Assembly (NCBI RefSeq): GCF_014203235.1
Contig: NZ_JACHIN010000006.1
Span: 372,001 to 436,000 of the forward strand
Reading direction: 5' to 3'
DNA: 64,000 bases
Origin: Nonomuraea endophytica
Lineage (GTDB): Bacteria; Actinomycetota; Actinomycetes; Streptosporangiales; Streptosporangiaceae
Both the position numbers and the translations under genes were made by a program. The notes under the pieces were generated by a model that was given only the letters and a program-made list of their open reading frames with translations, was not told the origin of the DNA and ran no database searches. Every line of letters begins with the position of its first letter. The stretch's first letter is position 1. Shown piece after piece: positions 51,234-60,076 of this stretch.

Positions 51234-51856
51234 GCGGCGATCACCGCCTGCGCGCGGTCGCGGACGCCGAGCTTGGCGAACAGCTCGCTCACCCGGTTCT
51301 TCACCGTGGACAGCGACAGGCCCGTCTCCTGCGCGATCTGCGCGTTGGACAGGCCGTGCGCGATGAGTTCGAGCACCCGGCGCTCGCGCTCGGTCAGCGT
51401 GGACAGCTCGGTCGGCACCTTGAGCGCGCGGCGGGCGGGGCGGACGAAGGTCCCGATCAGGCCGAGCAGCAGCCGGGGCGCGACGGCCGCCTCGCCCCTG
51501 TGCACGATCCTGATGCCCTCGATCAGCTCCTCCGGCGAGGCGTCCTTGGGCAGGAAGCCGGAGGCGCCCGCGCGCAGCGCCGCCACCACGTGCTCCTCCA
51601 GGTCGAAGGTGCTCAGCGCGAGCACCTTCGTCCCGGGGAGTTCGGCGACGATGCGCTCGGTGGCCGCGATGCCGTCCATGCCGGGCATGTGCAGGTCCAT
51701 CAGGACCACGTCCGGGCGTAGTTCGTGGCTGAGCCTTATGGCCTCCAGGCCGTCGCCCGCCTCGCCCGCTGCCACCAGGCCGGAGCCGGTCTCCAGCAGC
51801 AGCCGCAGTCCCGCGCGGACCAGGACCTGGTCGTCGACGACCAGCACTTTGATCAT
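51194..51856 (-). CDS. NarL/LuxR-family response regulator
   Basis: 220 aa: receiver (VVDDQVLVRAGL, phospho-Asp in LMDLHMPGMDG) and LuxR domain (LTERERRVLELIAHGLSNAQIAQETGLSLSTVKNRVSELFAKL). Coupled to the kinase by a 4-base overlap and convergent with the transporter it probably controls. Confidence 0.95.
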   Translation of the reverse strand: MIKVLVVDDQVLVRAGLRLLLETGSGLVAAGEAGDGLEAIRLSHELRPDVVLMDLHMPGMDGIAATERIVAELPGTKVLALSTFDLEEHVVAALRAGASGFLPKDASPEELIEGIRIVHRGEAAVAPRLLLGLIGTFVRPARRALKVPTELSTLTERERRVLELIAHGLSNAQIAQETGLSLSTVKNRVSELFAKLGVRDRAQAVIAAYEAGLVRPGEDR

Positions 51857-52923
51857 GTCGGCTCCGGCAGCGGGATGCGGGCGTGCACGCGGAAGCCTCC
51901 GGCCGGTGCGGAGCCCGCCTTGAGCTCGCCCCCGACCAGCGAGACGCGCTCGGCCATGCCCGCCAGGCCCAGCCCCAGGCCGGGGCCGCCGGACGCGCCC
52001 CGGCCGTTGTCGCTCACCTCGACCTCGATCTCGCCGGGCAGGTACGCCAGCCGTACGCGGGAGGCGGCACCGGCGGCGTGCTTGCGGGTGTTGGTCAGCG
52101 CTTCCTGGACGATGCGGTAGACGGCGTGGTCCACGGGCGCGGGCAGCGTGACCACCTCGCCGGTGATCTCCAGGGCGGCGTTGCCGGACTCCTCGACCAG
52201 CGCGGGCAGACCGGCCGCGCCGACGCCCGCGAGGCCATCGGCCTTCTCGCCGTCCGTGCGCAGCACCTCCAGCAGGTGGCGCATCTCCGTCATCGCCTGC
52301 CTGGCGGTGTCCTCACCGGTGAGCAGGGCCTGCCGGGCGCGTTCGCCGTCGGTCGGGATCAGCCGCCTGGCCGCGCCCATGTACAGGCTCACCACGCTGA
52401 CGTGGTGGGCGATGACGTCGTGCAGTTCGCGGGCGATGCGGCGGCGTTCCTCGCGTACGGCGCGCTCGGCGGCCTGCTCCCTGCCCCGGCGGGCCAGCTC
52501 CGCGCGCAGGCCGACGGTGTATCCGGCGGTGACCGGGAGCGTCGGGAACAACGTCATCGTCACGCCGGTCAGCGGGTGCGTCACCAGCGCGTCCGTGGTG
52601 AGCGTCGCGGAGACGGCCGCCGCGCCCAGCGCCACGGTTGCCGCGGCGAGGGCCGGAGCGTGGCGGCCCGCCAGGTAGAGAGCGATGATCATGGCGCTGC
52701 CCGGGGTGTCGTAGCCGGGCGGCATAGTACCCAGCAGGTAGAGCACCCCTACAAGCGCGACCACGGGGACCGGGTGCCGCCGGCCCAGCGCGACCAGCCC
52801 GGCGCAGGCCAGCGTGATCAGCAGGCTCTTGACGGAGGCCACCCCGGGCAGCTCCGCCGCCAGGACCACCGCCACGAGGGCGAGGTCACCGAGCCACGGC
52901 CGGCCCCGCACCCAGTCGATCAC
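51853..52923 (-). CDS. Sensor histidine kinase (HisKA_3 type)
   Basis: 356 aa. About five membrane helices in the first 150 residues with very short loops (an intramembrane-sensing layout), phospho-His in RRRIARELHDVIAHHVS, N box VQEALTNTRKHA and G box DNGRGA...GLGLAGMAERV. The lack of a sensor domain is common where an ABC transporter supplies the signal, which fits the adjacent FtsX-like system. Confidence 0.95.
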   Translation of the reverse strand: MIDWVRGRPWLGDLALVAVVLAAELPGVASVKSLLITLACAGLVALGRRHPVPVVALVGVLYLLGTMPPGYDTPGSAMIIALYLAGRHAPALAAATVALGAAAVSATLTTDALVTHPLTGVTMTLFPTLPVTAGYTVGLRAELARRGREQAAERAVREERRRIARELHDVIAHHVSVVSLYMGAARRLIPTDGERARQALLTGEDTARQAMTEMRHLLEVLRTDGEKADGLAGVGAAGLPALVEESGNAALEITGEVVTLPAPVDHAVYRIVQEALTNTRKHAAGAASRVRLAYLPGEIEVEVSDNGRGASGGPGLGLGLAGMAERVSLVGGELKAGSAPAGGFRVHARIPLPEPT

Positions 52924-52952
52924 CGCCCCAATCTACGCGAATCACGCGTCCG

Positions 52953-53801
52953 TTAGCCGGTGGCGGCGGTGCGGTAGGCCGTGGGGCTCTTGCCGAGGAC
53001 CCGCTTGAAGGCCGTGCTGAAGCCGAACGCGTCCGCGTAGCCGACCTTGCGGGCCACCGAGGCGACGGTCGCGGCGGGCTCGGTGAGCATGTCCGCGGCC
53101 AGCGCCATCCGCCAGCCCGTCAGGTATGCCAGCGGCGGCTCCCCCACCAGCTCCGTGAACCGCTTGGCCAGCGTGGTGCGGGAGACCGACGCCGCCTCCG
53201 CCAGGGCCGCGAGGGTCCAGGGCTCGGCGGGCGCCCCGTGGATGGCGCGCAGCGCCGGTCCGACCACGTCGTCGCCCAGCGCCGCGTACCAGCCGGGCAC
53301 GACCGCCTCCGGCCGGGCGAACCACTCGCGCAGCGTGCACACCAGGAGCCAGTCGAGCAGCCGGTCCAGCACGAGCTGGTGACCGGGACGCCCGCTCAGG
53401 AGCTGAAACTCCAGATACTCGCCCATGCTGGAGCAGCCGTGCTCGTCGGAGACCACCAGCACCGGCGGCAGCACCCGGACCAGGCGGCGCGCGACCTCGC
53501 CGCCGATCTCGTAGGAGCCGGTCAGGAGCACGGTCCGGTCGCCGGGGCCCACGCCATCGGCCGGCACCGGGCGGTCGGAGAACACGAACGGCTCGGGGCC
53601 GGTCACGACGGCCGCTTCGCCGGCGCGTACACGATGGGACTGCTCACCCCTGACCAGCCGGCCCTCGCCGCGCAGCGGGCAGCAGAGCGTCAGCGGCGCG
53701 CCCGTGTCGACCCGCACGGTGTAAGGCGGCGTCAGCACCGACGCGTCGAAGACGGCTCCCTGGCCGCGCACGCCTCTGAGCAGATCATCCAGCGGGTCCA
53801 C
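52953..53801 (-). CDS. AraC family transcriptional regulator with cupin domain
   Basis: 282 aa from GTG 53801. The N-terminal cupin (PYTVRVDTGAPLTLCCPLRGEGRL...HRVRAGEAAVV) and the C-terminal double helix-turn-helix (WTLAALAEAASVSRTTLAKRFTELVGEPPLAYLTGWRMALAADML...VARKVGYADAFGFSTAFKRVLGKSPTAYR) are clear. Divergent from an NmrA-like reductase that is the obvious target. Ligand unknown. Confidence 0.93.
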   Translation of the reverse strand: MDPLDDLLRGVRGQGAVFDASVLTPPYTVRVDTGAPLTLCCPLRGEGRLVRGEQSHRVRAGEAAVVTGPEPFVFSDRPVPADGVGPGDRTVLLTGSYEIGGEVARRLVRVLPPVLVVSDEHGCSSMGEYLEFQLLSGRPGHQLVLDRLLDWLLVCTLREWFARPEAVVPGWYAALGDDVVGPALRAIHGAPAEPWTLAALAEAASVSRTTLAKRFTELVGEPPLAYLTGWRMALAADMLTEPAATVASVARKVGYADAFGFSTAFKRVLGKSPTAYRTAATG

Positions 53802-53885
53802 CGTGCCACGATATCCGGACGATCGGACAACTCCCCCGTACGGTCGCCCATGTCCTGACCACGCCGTCACCGGTTGGCTGGACCC

Positions 53886-54686
53886 ATGAGTGAGATTCTG
53901 ATTCTGGGCGCGACCGGCAAGACGGGCCGCCGGTTGGTGCGACGGTTGCAGGCTGCTGGCGAGAAGGTACGGCCGGCGTCCCGGTCCAGCCAGGTCCGGT
54001 TCGACTGGAACGACCCCGGCACCTGGGACGAGACGTCGCGCGGGGCCCACGCCGTCTACCTGGTGGCCCCCGACAGTCCGGGCCCGGTGCACGAGTTCGT
54101 GGCGCGGGCGGCGGACGTCAGGAAGTACGTGGTGCTGTCGGGCCGTGGCGCCGACAAGCTGGACGCGGACTTCTCCCGGAGCATGCTGGACGCCGAGGAG
54201 GCGGCACGGAACTCGGGCGCGGAGTGGACGGTGCTCAGGCCCAACAACTTCAACCAGAACTTCGACGAGTTCGTGTGGCGCGACGGCGTGATGGCCGGGC
54301 TGCTCCAGCTGCCCCTCGGGAAGACGCCTGAGCCGTTCGTCGACGTCGAGGACATCGCCGAGGTGGCCGCCGAGGTGCTGACCGGCGACGGGCACGCCGG
54401 GCGCACGTATGAGCTGTCGGGGCCGCGCGGGGTGACGTTCGAGGAGGCGGTCGCGATCATCGGGCGGGCCTCGGGACGCGCCATCCGGTACGAGGAGGTG
54501 ACGCCCGAGGCGTACCGGAAGCAGTTGGCGGCGGAGGGCTGGGGCCCGGAGGACGCCGACGGGGTCCTGGCCATGTTCGCCTACATGAGCGGCGGCCACG
54601 TGGCCGAGCCCGCCGACGGGGTCCGGCAGGTGCTCGGCCGCGAGGCCACCTCGTTCGAGGAGTACGCGAGGCGCGTCTGGTCCTAG
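53886..54686 (+). CDS. NmrA-like NAD(P)H-binding protein
   Basis: 266 aa from ATG 53886. ILGATGKTGRRLVRRLQAAG is the Rossmann motif; WTVLRPNNFNQNFDEF and VDVEDIAEVAAEVLTGDGHAGRTYELSGP are typical of the NmrA/atypical SDR group. The SDR Tyr-Lys pair is not evident, so it may be a redox sensor or quinone reductase-like enzyme. Divergent from AraC. Confidence 0.9.
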   Translation: MSEILILGATGKTGRRLVRRLQAAGEKVRPASRSSQVRFDWNDPGTWDETSRGAHAVYLVAPDSPGPVHEFVARAADVRKYVVLSGRGADKLDADFSRSMLDAEEAARNSGAEWTVLRPNNFNQNFDEFVWRDGVMAGLLQLPLGKTPEPFVDVEDIAEVAAEVLTGDGHAGRTYELSGPRGVTFEEAVAIIGRASGRAIRYEEVTPEAYRKQLAAEGWGPEDADGVLAMFAYMSGGHVAEPADGVRQVLGREATSFEEYARRVWS

Positions 54687-54697
54687 CCTCCTGACGG

Positions 54698-54715
54698 TTG
54701 TCCGGCCGGACGAAC
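54698..54715. promoter_or_regulatory. Operator-like element, copy 1
   Basis: TTGTCCGGCCGGACGAAC with a 12-base palindromic core (GTCCGGCCGGAC). It lies 57 bases upstream of the GNAT-racemase operon, and an identical 18-mer occurs at 56766. Confidence 0.65.
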
Positions 54716-54771
54716 CGGGCCCCGTCCTGATGTCCTCGCCGACCATCCGCGGGGTCCGATCGGTTGAAACC

Positions 54772-55659
54772 ATGGCCGTCGTGACCGATCTCATCAGCGG
54801 CCGTCGGGAGTCCCCGGCCGCCTCCGCCGCCCGTGCCGCGGCGGAGGCGGCCGCGCGCGCCGCGGGCGTCGACATCCGCCCCCTGGACAGCGTCGGCGAG
54901 CTTGAGGCCGTCCGCCGCCTGTACGAGCGCATCTGGCGTACCGGCGAGAACAACCCTCCGGTGACGGCCGACCTGCTGCGCGCGATGTGGAAGGCGGGCA
55001 GCTACGTGAGCGGCGCCTTCGACCGGGGCGAGATGGTCGGCGCCTGCTTCGGCTTCTTCTCCGCGCCGGCCCGCGCGACCCTGCACAGTCACATCGCCGG
55101 CGTCCTGGCCCGCACGCAGGGACGCAACGTCGGCTTCGCGCTGAAGCTGCACCAGCGCGCCTGGGCGATGCCGCGCGGGGTCGGCGAGGTCGCCTGGACC
55201 TACGACCCGCTGATCCGGCGCAACGCCTACTTCAACATCACCAAGCTGGCCGCCGACCCGGCCGAGTACCTGCCGAACTTCTACGGCCCGCTGGACGACG
55301 ACATCAACCGCAGCGACGACACCGACCGCGTCCTGGTCCGGTGGCGGCTGGAGTCGCCCGAGGTCGAGGCGGCCTGCGCCGGCAGGCCCCGGCCGGCCGA
55401 GGTGACGGCGGCGCGCATGGGCGTCGCGCTGGGCGTCTCACCCTCCGGCGGGCCGCAGACCGGCCGCGCCGACGCCCCCACCGTGCTCGTCGGCGTCCCC
55501 GCCGACATCGAGACCATGCGCGAGAACGATCCGGCCCGGGCCGCCGAGTGGCGCGAGGCGCTGCGCGAGGTTCTGGGCGGGCTGCTCGCCGAGGGCGCGC
55601 GGGTACGCGGGTTCGACCGCGCCGGCTGGTACATCGTCGACAGGCAGGAGAGGCCATGA
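54772..55659 (+). CDS. GNAT-type acyltransferase-like protein paired with racemase
   Basis: 295 aa from ATG 54772; a longer frame from 54730 lacks support. It resembles the COG3375-type GNAT-like proteins (AVRRLYERIWRTGENNPPVTADLLRAMWKAGSYVSGAFD, GEMVGACFGFFS, NVGFALKLHQRAWA, WTYDPLIRRNAYFNITKLAA). ATGA overlap with the racemase gene suggests a shared substrate: one step N-acylates an amino acid and the next epimerises it (inference). Confidence 0.82.
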   Translation: MAVVTDLISGRRESPAASAARAAAEAAARAAGVDIRPLDSVGELEAVRRLYERIWRTGENNPPVTADLLRAMWKAGSYVSGAFDRGEMVGACFGFFSAPARATLHSHIAGVLARTQGRNVGFALKLHQRAWAMPRGVGEVAWTYDPLIRRNAYFNITKLAADPAEYLPNFYGPLDDDINRSDDTDRVLVRWRLESPEVEAACAGRPRPAEVTAARMGVALGVSPSGGPQTGRADAPTVLVGVPADIETMRENDPARAAEWREALREVLGGLLAEGARVRGFDRAGWYIVDRQERP

Positions 55660-56762
55660 AGCTCACCGGAGTCGAGATCCGCACCGTCCGGGTGCCGCTC
55701 GTGTCACCGTTCAGGACGTCGTTCGGCACGGAGACCGTACGCGAGGCGCTGGTGCTGCGCGCGGTCACCGACGAGGCGGAGGGGTGGGGCGAGTGCGGCG
55801 CGGGGACGGCTCCGCTGTATTCGTCCGAGTACACGCACGCCGCCGCCGACGTGCTGACCCGCCACCTGGTCCCGGCGCTGGCCGGGGTGGCGGAGCTGGA
55901 CGCGCACCAGGTCGCGCCGGCGCTGGCCGCGTTCAAGGGCCACCGGATGGCCAAGGCCGCGCTGGAGACGGCGATCCTGGACGCGGAGCTGCGCGCCCGC
56001 GGCGTCTCGTTCGGCCAGGCGCTCGGCGCCGTGCGCGCCGCGGTGCCGTGCGGGGTGTCGGTGGGGATCACCGAGTCGATCCCCGAGCTGCTGGACACGG
56101 TCGCCGCCTATCTGGAGGCTGGCTACCTGCGGATCAAGCTCAAGATCGAGCCCGGCTGGGACGTCGAGCCGGTCCGTGCCGTGCGCGAGCGGTTCGGCGA
56201 CATCCTGCTGCAGGTCGACGCCAACACCGCCTACCGGCGCGGCGACGCCGGGCACCTGGCCCGGCTCGACCCGTTCGGCCTGCTGCTGTTGGAGCAGCCG
56301 CTGGCCGAGGACGACCTCATCGGGCACGCGGAGCTGGCCAGGCGGATCACCACGCCGATCTGCCTCGACGAGTCGATCGTCTCGGCGCGGGCCGCCGCCG
56401 ACGCGATCGCGATCGGGGCGTGCCAGATCGTGAACATCAAGCCGGGCCGCGTGGGCGGCTACCTGGAGGCCAGGCGGATCCACGATGTGTGCGCGGCCAA
56501 CGACGTGCCCGTGTGGTGCGGGGGCATGCTGGAGACCGGGCTGGGCCGGGCCGCGAACGTCGCGCTGGCGGCGCTGCCCGGGTTCCTGCTGCCCGGCGAC
56601 ACCTCGGCCTCGGACCGCTACTACCGCACCGACATCACGCCGCCGTTCCGCCTGGTGGACGGGCACCTCGCGGTGCCGACCGGGCCGGGGCTCGGCGTCA
56701 GCCCGATCCCCGGCGTGCTGGACGAGGTCACGGTCGCGAAGAACTGGGTGCCCGCCTCGTGA
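55656..56762 (+). CDS. Enolase-superfamily N-acylamino acid racemase / o-succinylbenzoate synthase-like
   Basis: 368 aa from ATG 55656. The muconate-cycloisomerase-type barrel has the catalytic lysine motif RIKLKIEPG, metal ligands in LQVDANTAY, LLEQPL and CLDESI, and the second lysine in VNIKPGRVGG. WCGGMLETGLGRAANVALAALPGF is typical of the MenC/NAAAR subgroup. With no menaquinone genes around and a GNAT partner, N-acylamino acid racemase is the better guess. Confidence 0.92.
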   Translation: MKLTGVEIRTVRVPLVSPFRTSFGTETVREALVLRAVTDEAEGWGECGAGTAPLYSSEYTHAAADVLTRHLVPALAGVAELDAHQVAPALAAFKGHRMAKAALETAILDAELRARGVSFGQALGAVRAAVPCGVSVGITESIPELLDTVAAYLEAGYLRIKLKIEPGWDVEPVRAVRERFGDILLQVDANTAYRRGDAGHLARLDPFGLLLLEQPLAEDDLIGHAELARRITTPICLDESIVSARAAADAIAIGACQIVNIKPGRVGGYLEARRIHDVCAANDVPVWCGGMLETGLGRAANVALAALPGFLLPGDTSASDRYYRTDITPPFRLVDGHLAVPTGPGLGVSPIPGVLDEVTVAKNWVPAS

Positions 56763-56765
56763 GGC

Positions 56766-56783
56766 TTGTCCGGCCGGACGAAC
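56766..56783. promoter_or_regulatory. Operator-like element, copy 2
   Basis: Identical 18-mer to 54698-54715, here 67 bases upstream of the PucR-type regulator start, suggesting autoregulation. Confidence 0.65.
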
Positions 56784-56849
56784 GGGATGGCATCATTTCG
56801 TCATGGCGACCCAACGACCCCGCGCCGGCGCTGAGCTAGCTTCGGGCGT

Positions 56850-58475
56850 GTGCTCGACCCCGTGACCAGCCTCGCCCAGGTTCTGGAGGAGCTCGGCTCC
56901 ACGCTGCTCGACGTCGTCTGCGGAGACGCCGAGTCGGTCCGTGACGTCGGCGGCGTGGTCATCCACGACCCGCTCGACGAGCCGGAGCTGCCGGGCAACG
57001 CGCTCGTGCTGGGTGTCGGCCTGCACGAGAGCGCCGAGATCGCGCGGGTCGTGACCCAGCTGGGCGAGCGGGGGGCCGCCGCGCTCGTGGTGCGCGCACC
57101 CGTCGTACCGGATGAGGAGCTGCTCGCGGCGGCGCGTGAGTCGGGGGTCGCGGTGCTGGCGTTCGCGCGCGGCGCGTCGTGGACGCACCTGACCGGGATG
57201 CTGCGGACGCTGACCTCGGAGGGCGGCCTCGACGACGACGCCTTCGCACTCGGCCGGATCCGGTCGGGTGACCTCTTCGCGGTCGCCAACGCCGTCGCCG
57301 CGCTGCTCGACGCGCCCGTCACCATCGAGGACCGCAACTCGCGCCTGCTGGCCTTCTCCAGCCGGCAGGAGGAGGCCGACCCGTCGCGGGTCCGGACGAT
57401 CCTCGGCCGGCAGGTCCCCCGGCACTACACCCAGATCCTCGAGGAGCGCGGGGTGTTCCAGGCGCTCTACCGCAGCGGCAGGCCGGTCTTCGTGGCGGCG
57501 CTGCCCGAGAGCGGCGAACTGCCCCGCGCTGCCATCGCGGTGCGCGCCGGGGACGAGATCCTCGGCACGATCTGGGTCGTCGTGCCCGAAGCGCTGAACG
57601 AGGAGCGCAGCGAGGTGCTCTTCGAGGCGTCCAAGCTGGTCGCGATGCACATGGTGTGGCAGCGCGCGGACGAGGACAGGGAACGGCGACTGCGGGCGGA
57701 GCTGCTGAGCACCGCGCTGGAGAGCGCGCCGGGGTCGCTGGAGGCGGTGCGCCGCCTCGGGCTTAAGGACGAGCCCGCCGTCGTCCTCGCGCTCACGGTC
57801 ATCGCCCCGGCGGCCGCGCATCCGCTGCCCGCGCAGCTCGCCACCGAGCGCAAGCGGCTGGCCGACGCGTTCTCCATGCACCTGTCGGCCGTGCACCCGC
57901 GCGCCGCCGCCGCGCTGATCGGCGACGTCGCGTACGGCATCCTGCCGCAGACCGGCCAGGACGCGGAGGAACGCGCCACCCTGATCGCCACGGAGTTCCT
58001 GGCCCGGGTCGGCTCCCGCCTGCGTCCGCTGGTCGGGGTGGGGCAGCTCGCGCTGGACGCGTCGGCGCTGGCCCGGTCGCGCACCGGGGCGGAACGCGCG
58101 CTGCGCGTCCTGCGCGCCGGGGCCCCTGCCGGGCGGCAGGTGGCCCGGCTGGACGACGTCCACGTGGAGGCGCTGCTGCTGGAGCTGGCCGATCTGGTGC
58201 CGCGCGGCGACCTGCCGAGCGGGACGATCGCGCGGGTGGCCGCCTACGACACGGAGCACCAGACCAGCCTGGTCGAGACGCTGCGCGCCTGGCTGGACGC
58301 CTTCGGCGACGTCGCGGTGGCCTCATCGGCCATGTACGTGCACCCCAACACGTTCCGCTACCGGCTGCGGCGCGCGGCCGAGGTGGGCCGCCTCGACCTC
58401 ACCGACCCGGGCGCCCGCCTGTCGGCCATGCTGCAGCTCCGCCTGATGTCGATCAGGTCGGCCCCGGACGGCTGA
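56850..58475 (+). CDS. PucR/CdaR-type transcriptional regulator
   Basis: 541 aa from GTG 56850. The N-terminal PucR-like domain (SLAQVLEELGSTLLDVVCGDAESVRDVGGVVIHDP), a GAF-like middle (IEDRNSRLLAFSSRQEEADPSRVRTILGR) and a C-terminal helix-turn-helix (LVETLRAWLDAFGDVAVASSAMYVHPNTFRYRLRRAAEV) are visible. PucR members regulate amino-acid or purine catabolism. The shared 18-mer upstream of this gene and the racemase operon makes it the likely regulator of both. Confidence 0.92.
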   Translation: MLDPVTSLAQVLEELGSTLLDVVCGDAESVRDVGGVVIHDPLDEPELPGNALVLGVGLHESAEIARVVTQLGERGAAALVVRAPVVPDEELLAAARESGVAVLAFARGASWTHLTGMLRTLTSEGGLDDDAFALGRIRSGDLFAVANAVAALLDAPVTIEDRNSRLLAFSSRQEEADPSRVRTILGRQVPRHYTQILEERGVFQALYRSGRPVFVAALPESGELPRAAIAVRAGDEILGTIWVVVPEALNEERSEVLFEASKLVAMHMVWQRADEDRERRLRAELLSTALESAPGSLEAVRRLGLKDEPAVVLALTVIAPAAAHPLPAQLATERKRLADAFSMHLSAVHPRAAAALIGDVAYGILPQTGQDAEERATLIATEFLARVGSRLRPLVGVGQLALDASALARSRTGAERALRVLRAGAPAGRQVARLDDVHVEALLLELADLVPRGDLPSGTIARVAAYDTEHQTSLVETLRAWLDAFGDVAVASSAMYVHPNTFRYRLRRAAEVGRLDLTDPGARLSAMLQLRLMSIRSAPDG

Positions 58476-58612
58476 GCGTCCCGACCAGGTGCGGCAGCCA
58501 CGTGCCGATCTCGTCCGGGTTGGTCATCGGTGTACCGCCCGCGGTCATTTCGGCAGGAGCTTGGGATCGGGTGTTCCTCTACGCGGGTGTGGGGTCGGCC
58601 GAGCCTGGTCGG

Positions 58613-59797
58613 TCAGCGGCCGAAGAGGTCGTCGCGGACGGTGGCGAGGGCGAGGTCCATGGCGCCGGCGAGCACGGGGTTGCCGGCCAGCTCCGATCCG
58701 CGCACCGCCGGCCGGGTGGGGAGCAGGACGTGGAGCTCGCGTTCCACGAGGTCGCGCAGCCGTTCGCCACCGGCCTCCATGACGCCCCCGGCTAGCACGA
58801 TCAGTCCGGGGTCGACCACCGAGGCGATGGCGGCGAGACCGACGGCCAGCCGCCCGGCCACGACCCTCAGGCCTGCCGACGCGTCCTGGGCCGCCCGGCC
58901 GGACTCCCCCGCCATGGCCACGGCGGCGCGTACGGACTGACGGAAGTCCGGGCGGTCGATCCCGTAAGTGCTGAGCAGGTCGCGGATCGCGCCGCCGCCC
59001 CCGACCGACTGGAAGCCGTGGCTGCCGTGCTCCCCACCGTCGCGGGCGGTCACCGTGCCCGAGATCGGCATGTGGCAGATCTCTCCGGCGGCGCCGAAGA
59101 AGCCCCGGTGCAGGCGTCCGCCGATCACCATCGCCGCGCCCAGGCCGTCGTCGGCCCACAGCAGGACGAAGTCGGGACAGCCAGCGGCCGCTCCCCTCGC
59201 CTGTTCGGCCAGCGCGACGAGGTTGACGTCGTTCTCCACGCTGACCTCGGCGCCGAGCGCCGCGCTGAGCGTGGGCACGAGGCCGGGCAGGCGCCAGCCG
59301 GGCATGTCCGCTTCCGCTACGTGGCCGAGGCGGCCGGTGGCCGGGTCGACGGCGGCGCGCACGCCGATGACGACCCTGCTCAGCGGCCCCGGCGGGGCGG
59401 CGCCGGCCAGCGCCGCGCGCAGCCGTTCGGCCGGCGAGCCGTTGACCGGCTCCGGGGTGGGCAGCACGAACTCGCCCACGGCGGTGCCGGTGATGTCGGC
59501 CACCCGTACCTCGATGGCGTCCGGGGTGACGCCCATGGCAGCCACGTGGGCGGCCGCCGGGTTGATCCGGTACGTCTCCGCGTTGCGCCCGGCCTGACCG
59601 GAGCGCATCCCGTCGCTGACCACCAGGCCCGCGGTCTGGAGGCGGGCCAGGAGCTGGAAGGCGGTCGGTTTGGACAGGCCGGTGAACTCGCCGAGTTCGG
59701 GACGCGTCAGCGGGCCGCGCTCCAGCAGGACCCGGAGCGCGATGCGCTCGTTGATGGCCCGCATCAAGCTTGGAGTCCCGGGTTGTGGGGGGTTCAC
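58613..59797 (-). CDS. ROK family transcriptional regulator
   Basis: 394 aa. The N-terminal winged helix (ALRVLLERGPLTRPELGEFTGLSKPTAFQLLARLQTAGLV) precedes a sugar-kinase-like ROK domain: SVENDVNLVALAEQ, LLWADDGLGAAMVIGGRLHRGFFGAAGEICHMPI, GLIVLAGGVMEAGG. The cysteine-rich zinc motif of kinase-active members is not seen. Divergent from a giant secreted beta-helix protein with two operator-like repeats between them, so it probably represses polysaccharide utilisation until a sugar binds. Confidence 0.93.
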   Translation of the reverse strand: MNPPQPGTPSLMRAINERIALRVLLERGPLTRPELGEFTGLSKPTAFQLLARLQTAGLVVSDGMRSGQAGRNAETYRINPAAAHVAAMGVTPDAIEVRVADITGTAVGEFVLPTPEPVNGSPAERLRAALAGAAPPGPLSRVVIGVRAAVDPATGRLGHVAEADMPGWRLPGLVPTLSAALGAEVSVENDVNLVALAEQARGAAAGCPDFVLLWADDGLGAAMVIGGRLHRGFFGAAGEICHMPISGTVTARDGGEHGSHGFQSVGGGGAIRDLLSTYGIDRPDFRQSVRAAVAMAGESGRAAQDASAGLRVVAGRLAVGLAAIASVVDPGLIVLAGGVMEAGGERLRDLVERELHVLLPTRPAVRGSELAGNPVLAGAMDLALATVRDDLFGR

Positions 59798-59836
59798 GGC
59801 TTCAGAGCGTATCGGAGTGGCCGCTCAAATTTCTTT

Positions 59837-59857
59837 AGTTAATAAATTTTCCTAACT
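59837..59857. promoter_or_regulatory. ROK operator-like repeat 1
   Basis: AGTTAATAA and TTCCTAACT separated by ATT, close to the ROK start; seven of nine arm positions pair. Confidence 0.55.
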
Positions 59858-60000
59858 CCCAGCTCGGAGCCATCTTGACTGTCGACAAGCCGCCCCGAGG
59901 GAAACTCGCTGTTCAGATATGTGAATGCGGAGAGCTGCGTCCGCTGACTTTCAGTAAAGTTGGGGCTTGCATCTGCCGCCATGGGCTCCTACGCTCCGCA

Positions 60001-60025
60001 ATAGTTAGGAATATTTCTTAACTAT
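60001..60025. promoter_or_regulatory. ROK operator-like repeat 2
   Basis: Dyad of 11-base arms (one mismatch) centred on TAT at 60012-60014, core AGTTAGGAA / TTCTTAACT, 52 bases before the beta-helix gene start. Confidence 0.65.
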
Positions 60026-60076
60026 CGGTTGCGCGACCGGACTTCTCACCCCCCGAGATTCTGTCAGGAGCCGTTG

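Noticed and set aside
56803..56865. 20-codon ORF (MATQRPRAGAELA...) upstream of the PucR gene as a second small peptide
   Set aside because: No Shine-Dalgarno, it overlaps the regulator start, and there are no modification enzymes beside it.
58453..58548. 31-codon minus-strand ORF between the PucR and ROK genes
   Set aside because: No convincing ribosome site and it overlaps the 3' end of the PucR gene; probably chance in GC-rich DNA.
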